From positions 196,776 through 260,775 of the forward strand of contig NZ_QPII01000005.1 in NCBI RefSeq assembly GCF_003336675.1: DNA of 64,000 nt. The letters run 5' to 3'. This document shows positions 45,021 through 53,132 of this stretch, one piece after another. Origin of the DNA: Billgrantia montanilacus. GTDB taxonomy: Bacteria; Pseudomonadota; Gammaproteobacteria; Pseudomonadales; Halomonadaceae. Each line of letters starts with the position of its first letter. Position 1 is the stretch's first letter. The translations under genes and the position numbers were made by a program. The notes beneath the pieces are model-generated. The model did no database searches. It saw nothing but the letters and a program-made list of their open reading frames with translations, and was not told the DNA's origin.

Positions 45021-45600
45021 AGCCAGATCCCCTACCTGCTGGATCGTTGCCGGCCCAAACGGGGCTGGCAAGACGACGTTTGCGCTTCACTACCTCCCCC
45101 AGGTGGCCAAGTGTGCGCGGTTCATCAACGCCGACCTGATCGCTGCCGGACTGTCGCCATTGGCTCCTGAGCGGGAGCTGCTCGCCGCCAGCAGGATATT
45201 CCTACGTGAGATAGAAGACGCGATCGAGGAGGGCGATGATTTCGCTTTCGAGACGACGCTTTCGGGGCGTGGCTATCTGAGCCTGGTGAAGCGGCTGCTC
45301 GATAAGGGCTGGCGCGTCGAGCTGGTCTACCTGGCACTCCCCTCGACGGAGATGTCACGTCTGCGTGTGGCAGAGCGGGTATCTCATGGTGGCCACAATA
45401 TCCCACTGAAGGACATTCAGCGCCGCTTCCCACGCAGCCTGCATAACCTGCTGACGCTCTACGCGCCCTGCGTTTCCCGTGCGCGCTGCTTCATGAATGC
45501 CGGCGGCACCCCGGAGCCGGTCTTTGAACAGACCGGGTACGAGCGCCATATTCTCGATGATCGCCACTACAACCTACTCGTCAAGGAGGCACGGCCATGA
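45010..45600 (+). CDS. Zeta-toxin-like P-loop kinase
   Basis: A 196-residue AAA/zeta-type ATPase. The Walker A is [14 protein letters not shown] at the N-terminus, followed by [15 protein letters not shown] with the Asp typical of the zeta substrate site, and [13 protein letters not shown], then a lid with [14 protein letters not shown]. It starts inside the methyltransferase gene (11-base overlap, GGAGGG eight bases upstream) and ends overlapping a small gene. Zeta toxins phosphorylate UDP-N-acetylglucosamine, but many relatives act otherwise. Here the setting is a restriction-modification operon, so a regulatory or abortive role is plausible but unproven. Confidence 0.85.
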   Translation: MISEARSPTCWIVAGPNGAGKTTFALHYLPQVAKCARFINADLIAAGLSPLAPERELLAASRIFLREIEDAIEEGDDFAFETTLSGRGYLSLVKRLLDKGWRVELVYLALPSTEMSRLRVAERVSHGGHNIPLKDIQRRFPRSLHNLLTLYAPCVSRARCFMNAGGTPEPVFEQTGYERHILDDRHYNLLVKEARP

Positions 45601-45791
45601 CTCAGCTGGCACCGGATACTCAGGAGATGCTCGATAGCCTCCGTACTGCAGTCGCCGACACCTTGGAGCGTAAGCGTCGCCTCGGCCAGTACGCCGTGAT
45701 CTGGCAAGACGGCAAGCCCGTGCTGGTGGGTGAAGATGCGCCTACGAAGCGAGTGGGCGAGCAGGATGAACAGGACCAGGAGTCGCACTGA
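45597..45791 (+). CDS. Small partner protein of the zeta-like kinase
   Basis: This 64-residue acidic protein has its ATG overlapping the kinase stop (ATGA) and its stop overlapping the Res-like start, so the three are coupled. It consists of an N-terminal helix ([21 protein letters not shown]), a short strand segment ([16 protein letters not shown]) and a disordered acidic tail. The position suggests an antitoxin or adaptor for the kinase, though it lies downstream rather than upstream as in classic epsilon-zeta pairs. No family is recognised. Confidence 0.75.
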   Translation: MTQLAPDTQEMLDSLRTAVADTLERKRRLGQYAVIWQDGKPVLVGEDAPTKRVGEQDEQDQESH

Positions 45792-48700
45792 TGGCAGGTA
45801 GGCCACGCCAGACCAAGATCCAGCAGCTCAGTGCCAAAAGCGACTTCCTCAAGAAACTGGTGCTCAACCAGTGGGTGCTGGCGCGCTTCGGTATCGACCC
45901 GCTGGAGCAGTACCGGGACGGCGGCAGCCGAGTGCGTCCGATTACCCTGCTCAGCAAGACGCTCAAGGAGAGTGATCCCGGGCTGACCGGTGATCGCCAC
46001 CATCACTATCTCCATGCCTTGCTGGGTAGCTATCAGCCCACCTGGAAGTACGGTGAGGAGGATCTGAAGCGTTTCGACGCCAACATCGTTGAGCATACCG
46101 ATGCGCTCAACCAGCAGCGCGAAACCGAGGTCGATTGGAAATACTTCCAGTGGCTGACTCTGCTGTTCGTCGAGATATATCTCCACGAGTATTTCCGCGA
46201 TCGCGAGGCGCTCAAGGCCAGCCTCAACTGCCAGGTCGAACGGTTCAATAGCTACTGGCAGGGACAGGGCTACCAGACAGGCATCGGCCCCTATGAGGAT
46301 GATGACCTCAACAAGCTGTGCCTGCAGAACGCCACGGGCTCAGGCAAGACCCTGCTTATGCACACTAACGTGCGTCAGTTCCGTCATTATGCCCGTGAGC
46401 ACCATCGGATTGCCGACTACGGCCAGATCATTCTGATTACGCCCAATGAGCGCCTCAGCGAGCAGCACCTGCTTGAGTGCCGTGACTCCAGCCTGGAGGC
46501 GGAGCGCCTGAGCCAGGACGGTGGTGACCTGTTCAGCGGCGAGCGGAAATCGCTGAGCCGCGTTGCGGTGACCGAGATCACCAAGCTCGGCATCGAGCAG
46601 GGCAAGAAGACCATGGCGGTGGACAGCTTCGGCGATGGCAACCTGCTGCTGGTCGATGAAGGGCACCGCGGACTGGGATCGGCGAGCGAAGAGAAGGGGT
46701 GGCTGTCGCATCGCAACAAGCTGGCCGGGCGTGGCTTTACCTTCGAGTACTCGGCCACCTTCAAGGAGGCCGTGGTGGCCGCCAAGGATGCTGCGGTGGA
46801 GGAGACCTACGCCAAGGGCATCCTGTTCGATTACGGCTACCGCTACTTCTACGAAGATGGGTACGGCAAGGATTACCGAATCTTCAACCTTCCGGAGAAG
46901 GAGACACAGCAGCGCTACACCTATCTCACGGCGGCACTGCTGGCCTTCTACCAGCAGCAGCGCTATTACCAGGAGGAGCATGGCCAGCTGACCCAGTGGA
47001 ACCTGGCCGCGCCCCTGTGGGTGTTCGTGGGGGCCAGCGTGGTCAAGGACGACGGCAGCAAGGAGACCGCCAAGAACTACAAGGATCGTGCTTCCGATAT
47101 CGCCCAGGTCCTGGGATTTCTGGCCTGGTTCCTCGGAGAGAAGGACGAGGCCCGCCGGGCACTCAGCGCCGTTTATGAGGGTGATGCGGCCAGTACTGGC
47201 CTGATCGACAAGCAAGGCAATGAGATCTTCTCGGGCAGCTTCCCCTGGCTTAAGGCGCAGGGGCCATCCGTTGAGGAGCTCTACCGCGACATCCTCACCC
47301 ATACCTTCCATGCCCCGGGCGGCGGCACGCTGAACGTAGATCGCATCACCGGTGACTCTGGCGAGCTTTTGCTGAAGGTGGGGGAGGCAGAGAAGCCCTT
47401 TGGCCTGATCAATGTGGGCGATGCGCTGGGTCTGGCTGAGCACCTCGAGGATCGGAAGATCCAACACCTTCAGGTCCGCAAGTCTGAGCTGGCCAATCCT
47501 ATCTTCGCCGAGGTCACTCGTGAGAGCTCACCGGTCAACCTGCTGATCGGCTCCAAGAAGTTCATCGAGGGCTGGAACTGCTGGAGAGTCTCCAGCATGG
47601 GACTGATGAACACCGGCAAGAAGGAGGGCTCGCAGATCATTCAGCTGTTCGGCCGCGGCGTGCGTTTGAAAGGCCGCGACATGAGCCTAATGCGCTCCAG
47701 CCGGCTCGATCCGGTGTTGGCACCGAAGCACCTCTATCTGCTGGAGACCCTCAACGTATTCGGCGTTGGCGCCGACTTCATGGCGACCTTCCGGGATTTC
47801 CTGGAGGACGAAGGCCTGCCGGGCAATGACCAGCCTGAGATCCATACGCTCAAGCTGAACGTGATGGAGGACGTGGGCAAGTCGCTGAAGATGCTGCGTC
47901 CCAAGGTCCGACAGGACACCAAGCAGGCTTACAGCTTTCACCGCGACGGCCCCCTGGTGCGCTTCGGGCACCCTGTGGCTACCGTCGGTAGTGGTTTCCG
48001 TCATGAGCTGGGCCTGACGCCTGATATCGTGCTCAAGGAGCGCAAGATAGAGCTCGACCGCTACCCCCGGGTCGAAAGTCTGCAGGCTTCGGGCGTGAAG
48101 GACGTAATGGCCAAGCCCGGCCAGGCCAAACAGCACGAGCGCTACTTCGATGACGACCGCCTACTGTTCCTGGACATGGCTGCCCTGGAGCGGGACATGG
48201 AGCGCTACCGCCGCGCCCGCGGCTACGCCAACCTGCTGATCGATTCTGGCCGACTCCCGGCGCTGCTGAAGAGCCAGGTGTGGTACACGCTGCTGGTCCC
48301 CAAGGACCAGTGGAAGCTGCATGCCGACAACTTCCAACGCTACCAGAGCATGGCGCTGGAGCTCCTGTCGCTGCTGATGGACCGGGTCTTCAACTACCAC
48401 CGCCGAGCCTACCTGGAGCCGCGCATGGAGCTGGTCGCGCTCGAGGATGCCCGAGGCAACCTGCCGGATACCAAGGAGTATCAGCTGATTGTCGACGGTA
48501 GCGAATCGGCGTTGATCGACGACATCAAACAGATGAAGGAGGCCATCGAAAAGCAGCGTCAGGCGATCTATCGTTCGTCCAAGTCCAATGGCATCAGCGC
48601 CGTGCAAATCGGTGCCCATCTCTACAATCCGCTGCTGCACCTGGGCAAGGACAGCCGTATCCGCGTCGAGCCCGTTGCCCTCAACGACAGCGAGTTTCGC

Positions 48701-49168
48701 TTCGTTGAAGATCTGAAAGGGTGGCTGGAGCGAAACCATCAGGCGATAGGGGAACGTGGCGAGCAGCTCTACCTGCTGCGTAACCTGGTCAAGCAGGGAA
48801 TCGGCTTCTTTGAAGCGGGGGGGTTCTACCCCGATTTCATCCTCTGGCATGTGCAGGACGACCGCCAGCGTATCGTCTTCGTCGACCCCCATGGGCTCCG
48901 CCATACCGGGCCGAAGGACGAGAAGATCGAGTTTGGGGAGCGAATAAAGGATGTGGAGCGGCGCCTGAAGAGTGAGCACGTTGAGCTGGAAAGCGTCATC
49001 CTGGCGCCTTCCAGTACCACGCGAGAATGGATAGTAAGCCACTGGGGGATGACCACAGAGGAGCTGCGTGCCAAGCACGTGCTGTTCATGTCAGATTCCA
49101 ACTATCTGGACAGCCTGATGCAGGTGGTTGCCGGAAAATCGACCGCAGAGGTGGAGCTTCAACCATGA
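45791..49168 (+). CDS. Type III-like restriction helicase-nuclease (Res)
   Basis: This 1,125-residue superfamily 2 protein is expected to be the cleavage subunit. Walker A is ATGSGKT (181-187), the DEAH-like box is DEGH (D289), ATF-type motif III is EYSATF and motif VI lies in QLFGRGVRLKG. Near the C-terminus a PD-(D/E)xK-like nuclease core can be traced: PDFILW (D1015) followed by VFVDPHG (D1032), where the usual lysine is replaced by histidine, which may alter or abolish cutting. It is the last gene of the operon and its ATG overlaps the small gene's stop. Closely GC-matched to the kinase and SNF2 genes. Confidence 0.87.
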   Translation: MAGRPRQTKIQQLSAKSDFLKKLVLNQWVLARFGIDPLEQYRDGGSRVRPITLLSKTLKESDPGLTGDRHHHYLHALLGSYQPTWKYGEEDLKRFDANIVEHTDALNQQRETEVDWKYFQWLTLLFVEIYLHEYFRDREALKASLNCQVERFNSYWQGQGYQTGIGPYEDDDLNKLCLQNATGSGKTLLMHTNVRQFRHYAREHHRIADYGQIILITPNERLSEQHLLECRDSSLEAERLSQDGGDLFSGERKSLSRVAVTEITKLGIEQGKKTMAVDSFGDGNLLLVDEGHRGLGSASEEKGWLSHRNKLAGRGFTFEYSATFKEAVVAAKDAAVEETYAKGILFDYGYRYFYEDGYGKDYRIFNLPEKETQQRYTYLTAALLAFYQQQRYYQEEHGQLTQWNLAAPLWVFVGASVVKDDGSKETAKNYKDRASDIAQVLGFLAWFLGEKDEARRALSAVYEGDAASTGLIDKQGNEIFSGSFPWLKAQGPSVEELYRDILTHTFHAPGGGTLNVDRITGDSGELLLKVGEAEKPFGLINVGDALGLAEHLEDRKIQHLQVRKSELANPIFAEVTRESSPVNLLIGSKKFIEGWNCWRVSSMGLMNTGKKEGSQIIQLFGRGVRLKGRDMSLMRSSRLDPVLAPKHLYLLETLNVFGVGADFMATFRDFLEDEGLPGNDQPEIHTLKLNVMEDVGKSLKMLRPKVRQDTKQAYSFHRDGPLVRFGHPVATVGSGFRHELGLTPDIVLKERKIELDRYPRVESLQASGVKDVMAKPGQAKQHERYFDDDRLLFLDMAALERDMERYRRARGYANLLIDSGRLPALLKSQVWYTLLVPKDQWKLHADNFQRYQSMALELLSLLMDRVFNYHRRAYLEPRMELVALEDARGNLPDTKEYQLIVDGSESALIDDIKQMKEAIEKQRQAIYRSSKSNGISAVQIGAHLYNPLLHLGKDSRIRVEPVALNDSEFRFVEDLKGWLERNHQAIGERGEQLYLLRNLVKQGIGFFEAGGFYPDFILWHVQDDRQRIVFVDPHGLRHTGPKDEKIEFGERIKDVERRLKSEHVELESVILAPSSTTREWIVSHWGMTTEELRAKHVLFMSDSNYLDSLMQVVAGKSTAEVELQP

Positions 49169-49277
49169 CTCATTTTACCTGTCTTGTTGGTAACCTCTGT
49201 AGGATAGCGCCCGGGGCAGGCGTAAACAGAAAGCTTGATTTTTTACCTGATAACCAAAGTTGTTTCTGGAGTTGTTC

Positions 49278-50303
49278 GTGATTTGTAAGATTCTGCCTTT
49301 AATTGCGCTGTCAGTTTTTGTGATGGAAGGCCATGCGTCTACACGTGATCAAGCAATAGATGAAGCAGAGAGGGAGTATGAGTCGCAAGTAGAGGTTGAA
49401 AAAAGTTGTGCAGAAATTATTGAAGATAGTGTAAGTAGTGTTCCTGATAGGTGTTTGACTAAGGCGGAGCAGTATAGAGAGCTGACGGCCTCTGAGGCTA
49501 TCCGCCCTGCAAGCAGAGTGTCTGGGGGAGTTGAAAGGTTTTTTGAGGCTGAGGCGGAAAAAGCATGTGAGGATATAGGTTTGGGAGGAGGGTTTTTTTC
49601 AAAATCAGAGTGTAAGGAAAATATTTCTTACATGGCGGTTCTGGCATATTCCCATGTTAATAATTCTGGCACTACGTATCCATATGGGGCCGCAAGAAAA
49701 AAAGGGAATGAGGCGCCTACTCCTACTACAGACGAAGACTTGGCTAAAGAGAAACTGGCAAAAAATATTCAGACAAAAGCGAATGCGTGCCAGTCGATGA
49801 TTCGTGGCTCGGGTAAAAATGAACTTCCTGCGTGTTATTATTCTGAATTTGCGCTATCTGTGATTGAAATGTTTTCAGGAGAGCTGGATGCAGCATTTAA
49901 CAATAAGAAAGATAGAGTTGATAGGTGCTTAGAAAATCCAAGCTTAGCGTCTTGCAAGGATGTTTCTGAGCATGCTGATAACCCGATGGTGACTAAAAGT
50001 ATGGCAAGAAGTCGCTGGGAAAAGATTGAAGAAATTAAAGCCTGTAGAGACCAGGGTGGAATGGCAGAGTCAGTATCAATCTGGATGGCTGTTAATCAGA
50101 AGCTGAGGGCTGCTTCAGAGCTCGAGGAATATATACTTACAAGTGAGGAGGTGGAGGAAATAAAAAGTGAGTCGGAGTTAAGGGCGGTTCTTATGAGTGC
50201 TAGTGATGGATTTAATGATTACTGTGATGCGTTGGTTGATATTTATATCGAGGATGTAAAAAATAGCCTTTTTTTCAGCATGTATGAACTTGGCTATTAT
50301 TGA
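49278..50303 (+). CDS. Exported Cys-rich unknown protein
   Basis: A GTG start at 49278, six bases after GGAG, gives MICKILPLIALSVFVMEGHA, a signal peptide with a likely cleavage after GHA. The mature part (about 320 residues) is charged, helical and contains about ten cysteines spread evenly, as in disulfide-bonded periplasmic proteins. Codon use is AT-rich, unlike the upstream Res gene, so it is probably a separate acquisition. It is convergent with the DUF726-like gene. The family is not recognised. Confidence 0.7.
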   Translation: MICKILPLIALSVFVMEGHASTRDQAIDEAEREYESQVEVEKSCAEIIEDSVSSVPDRCLTKAEQYRELTASEAIRPASRVSGGVERFFEAEAEKACEDIGLGGGFFSKSECKENISYMAVLAYSHVNNSGTTYPYGAARKKGNEAPTPTTDEDLAKEKLAKNIQTKANACQSMIRGSGKNELPACYYSEFALSVIEMFSGELDAAFNNKKDRVDRCLENPSLASCKDVSEHADNPMVTKSMARSRWEKIEEIKACRDQGGMAESVSIWMAVNQKLRAASELEEYILTSEEVEEIKSESELRAVLMSASDGFNDYCDALVDIYIEDVKNSLFFSMYELGYY

Positions 50304-50354
50304 TAATATTTTATAAGAAAACTTGGCGGCTGCTGTATTATGGTCAGCGATTTT

Positions 50355-50393
50355 GCCGGTCCAGTCGCGAAAGCTCGAACGGAAGCCATGGGG
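50355..50393 (-). pseudogene. Integrase fragment 1
   Basis: Thirty-nine bases match the intact integrase gene at 57456-57494 with two differences; on the minus strand they encode the HGFRSSFRDW catalytic segment. Nothing of the rest of the gene remains nearby. A vestige of an earlier integrase copy. Confidence 0.75.
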
Positions 50394-50402
50394 GCATAGC
50401 CC

Positions 50403-50446
50403 CCACAGGCGCCATTTATTGAAAGCTCAATAAGTGGCGCCTGTGG
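50403..50446. terminator. Very strong hairpin, bidirectional terminator candidate
   Basis: A 20-base stem (one G-T wobble) around the loop AAGC; the arms start CCACAGGCGCCA. It lies between two convergent genes and directly follows integrase fragment 1. No long T-run, so it may have another role such as an attachment or structural site. Confidence 0.6.
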
Positions 50447-50505
50447 TCATTGGTTGATTTCATTTTATGTTAGGCTGGAAATACATTCCTGGACCCACCT
50501 TCTCG

Positions 50506-52305
50506 CTAAGGTCTTGTATCCATTGAAACTTGGTTAAGCTGATGAAGGATGTTCACTAGGTTGGGCTTGTATTCAGTGTGCCTGTCTACTAATGATGTTA
50601 CATCAACATTGACAACTTCGCACTGGCTAACACCTTTGCTGCTGAAGAATTCGATTTCTCCCAAGCCTGCCGGTTCATCACCACCTTGTGCCATGCGGTA
50701 CAGTTTATTCAATATCTCATCATTAGATGAATAAAAGTTAAAAACTTTACCCTCTACAGACTGTAAAGCACCAGCCCATCGCTGTTTGTCGGTACGAGAC
50801 ACCGCCCCACCGAACAGGTAGGCCTCATCCACCTTACACCCAGATCCGACCAGAGCCACTAGTGAGTTTTGAATGACACGCGCCCCTAGCGAATGGCCAT
50901 AAAGCTTGATTTTAATATCGGGATTGAAGGATTTGAAAAACCGAATTTCTTCAGCAAGACGATTGCCGTAAATCAAGGCATTTTCCACAGCCTCATACCA
51001 ACATGTCATGCCGGACGTCGTAAAGTTCCTCGAGGGCCACGAGAAGCCTGCAATTGCACCAGGAACTTTACTTGCTTCGAATGGCATCCTCCAGTCAACA
51101 AACTGTCCCTTTGACGCCTCAGACATAAACCCGTCAATGCAGATATTGAGCACGCCAGACCTATTGTCTTCAACTATGTGCCGAAGGCCAAATATTTTTT
51201 CGGCAGCCCGAGCATCGTCTGACGTGTAATCATCTACGAATCCGCTAGCACGCACTCCCCATTTATGGATTTTCTTAAGACCCGCCACACCGGGTACAAA
51301 GTCTGATGCCACATCAGCGACCGCAAGCGCTCTACGTAAGTAATCAGCTCCACTCTGGGCGGCAGCATAGTCGTCCCGGCTTACATCATGCAAACGGCTG
51401 AAGGCATCAATACAGGAAGATTTGTAGGCCATGACAGCGGGGAAAATGGATTTAACCACTTCTTTCTTGTCTATATCTAACTCATTGACCATATGACGGA
51501 TCCCCATGTCGGAGAGGGGGTCATCGTCTTTTTCAAAACGAGCGAGAGAGGCCACCAGTATAAGTTTCTTTTGCCACAGATGTTGTATTTCCATCAGTGA
51601 AAAACCGGGGTCTTCATTCACTTGATCTGGAGTAACATCAGCGTGCTGATAAAAGGCGCCGAGAATGTGGTTCAGGAACATAACCTCTGCACCACTGCTA
51701 GAAGCGTCATGCTGCTTCATCACCCTTTCATTGAAAGCTATCAAGAAAGTAGTTGCTTCGGGTGCGCTCAGCTCGTTAAGCTTTAAGGAGTTAAGCATGA
51801 ACATTTTTTCTGAGGCTGAAATCGTCTCTAGCTCTTTTTTGCTAAGCGAGTTTTCATATATCAAGTCATAAATGTCACAGGAAGTTTTGAAGAAGGTTTC
51901 TGTCATTGCCGCCATGTCGGCCTTGGCTTTGTCGCTCAGGTGAATGTTTGGCTCAATGCTTTCATTGATAAATGTTTTTAATTCACCTCCGTTTGAAAGA
52001 AAAGACAAACCCTTCCTCTCAACGAAGCAATTCTCTGCCAGCTTGGCAAGAAATAACAGCAATTTTTGAGAGCCGAGCGATAACACTTCGTGGATGACCT
52101 CGCTAAAGAGCCAGCGTTCTCGCATATCTAAACGCATTGATACGGCTACATCATCATCCTCAAGACCAGAAAAAGCGCATAGTGTTTCGAGGAAAGAGAC
52201 TTCTTTTTCATTCATTGGCGGTGTCTGGAAGAGAATCAAGCCCAATAGCTTGATGATTGCCTTACGTTCCGGCAGTTCTCTCTCTTGCAAAACGGAGTAG
52301 ATCAC
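50506..52305 (-). CDS. DUF726-like alpha/beta hydrolase
   Basis: This protein is about 599 residues with a GTG start at 52305 (AGAGGA six bases upstream); an extension to 52341 adds twelve residues. The N-terminal 330 residues are helical and unrecognised. The C-terminal part is an alpha/beta hydrolase with the nucleophile elbow YGHSLGARV, an upstream oxyanion strand (LNICIDGF) and FSWPSRNFTTSGMTCWYEAVE, resembling DUF726 proteins. Hydrolases of this group are seen as lipid-acting or unknown effectors. AT-rich, like its neighbours. The substrate is unknown; a role in defence is only suggested by location. Confidence 0.75.
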   Translation of the reverse strand: MIYSVLQERELPERKAIIKLLGLILFQTPPMNEKEVSFLETLCAFSGLEDDDVAVSMRLDMRERWLFSEVIHEVLSLGSQKLLLFLAKLAENCFVERKGLSFLSNGGELKTFINESIEPNIHLSDKAKADMAAMTETFFKTSCDIYDLIYENSLSKKELETISASEKMFMLNSLKLNELSAPEATTFLIAFNERVMKQHDASSSGAEVMFLNHILGAFYQHADVTPDQVNEDPGFSLMEIQHLWQKKLILVASLARFEKDDDPLSDMGIRHMVNELDIDKKEVVKSIFPAVMAYKSSCIDAFSRLHDVSRDDYAAAQSGADYLRRALAVADVASDFVPGVAGLKKIHKWGVRASGFVDDYTSDDARAAEKIFGLRHIVEDNRSGVLNICIDGFMSEASKGQFVDWRMPFEASKVPGAIAGFSWPSRNFTTSGMTCWYEAVENALIYGNRLAEEIRFFKSFNPDIKIKLYGHSLGARVIQNSLVALVGSGCKVDEAYLFGGAVSRTDKQRWAGALQSVEGKVFNFYSSNDEILNKLYRMAQGGDEPAGLGEIEFFSSKGVSQCEVVNVDVTSLVDRHTEYKPNLVNILHQLNQVSMDTRP

Positions 52306-52419
52306 ATCATGTCCTCTTCTTTCGTTGACGTACCTGGGCACGCTGGTCTGTCCCTATTGATAAGTATCGGCAGGTAGAGGAGTAGGTTTATAGTCGCGAC
52401 GAAATTTTTCCTATCAGAG

Positions 52420-52468
52420 CACTTCTGTATCATTTTCCAGCGCTTCTCGAACAGGTCACCACGGAGGC
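52420..52468 (-). pseudogene. Integrase fragment 2 (3' end)
   Basis: About 49 bases match the integrase 3' end near 57333-57381; on the minus strand they translate as LRGDLFEKRWKMIQKCSD, corresponding to RRGDLFEKRRAMMQEWAD. The rest is gone. Confidence 0.7.
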
Positions 52469-52562
52469 TGGGTCCCCTTGCGGTCGATCCGATGACCAAA
52501 CTGGTCTAGGTGGACGGCCTCTGGCCTAACCCGCAGGCCGGCGTCAGCAGGTGCTACTCGTC

Positions 52563-52680
52563 GAACGACTCAACATTAGATCAACGATCAGTTGCTGACG
52601 GTGTTGGTAGTACAGCGACGAGCGGCTGATGCCCAGCAGCTGATACTGCCGCCGCAGACTCGGGGTGAGCTGGAACATGT
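52563..52680 (-). pseudogene. IS3-family transposase fragment
   Basis: The minus strand translates as LRRQYQLLGISRSSLYYQHR, the N-terminal signature of IS3-type OrfB transposases. Both sides are unrelated, and the rest of the element is missing. Confidence 0.75.
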
Positions 52681-52682
52681 AT

Positions 52683-53099
52683 TTAGTTTTTGATGACGCG
52701 AGTATATTTAAAATTGCTCCCTTTTATGCTTTGCGGGCTGCTGCTCTTGGATTTTAGGTCGTCTTTTAGGCATATGTTGCAGATTTTTCTTGTTGCCTCG
52801 CTAGTTCGAAACCGTCTATGGCATATGACACAGCTTCTATATTTTGGTGAATTTCTTTGTGAGCTCTTGTCCTCTTTCTTGGCTTTTTTTGTGTTTGGTT
52901 CACTTCTTGGCTTGATTTTTTCGATTTCCGAAGGTGACTTGTTTCTAGCCGTCTGTTTCTCAAGAATTGATATTTTTTCTTTGTATTTTTCTATGAGATG
53001 AGCCTGTTGTTCAATTTTAAATCTCATTTCTGAGATTTCTGCTCTGAACTGATCCTTAACCTGCTCTTCTATTTTCTTTTGAAGGTCTTGATCTGTCAT
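52683..53099 (-). CDS. Coiled-coil protein with C-terminal zinc ribbon
   Basis: A 138-residue AT-rich protein. Residues 1-55 form a coiled coil (MTDQDLQKKIEEQVKDQF..., LIEKYKEKISILEKQ). A Lys/Ser-rich linker follows, then CVICHRRFRTSEATRKICNI with two CxxC pairs that should bind one zinc. It is downstream of the WYL regulator gene on the same strand (33-base gap), so possibly cotranscribed. The architecture suggests a dimeric nucleic-acid-binding or adaptor protein. The family is not recognised. Confidence 0.6.
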   Translation of the reverse strand: MTDQDLQKKIEEQVKDQFRAEISEMRFKIEQQAHLIEKYKEKISILEKQTARNKSPSEIEKIKPRSEPNTKKAKKEDKSSQRNSPKYRSCVICHRRFRTSEATRKICNICLKDDLKSKSSSPQSIKGSNFKYTRVIKN

Positions 53100-53132
53100 G
53101 TTTCTCTCTTATTAGTAAATTCCGCTTCAGCG

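Noticed and set aside
38655-49168. DISARM or BREX assignment for the SNF2/methyltransferase operon
   Set aside because: The SNF2 helicase and methyltransferase recall DISARM, but drmA, drmB and drmC are missing; pglZ, brxC and brxL of BREX are missing too.
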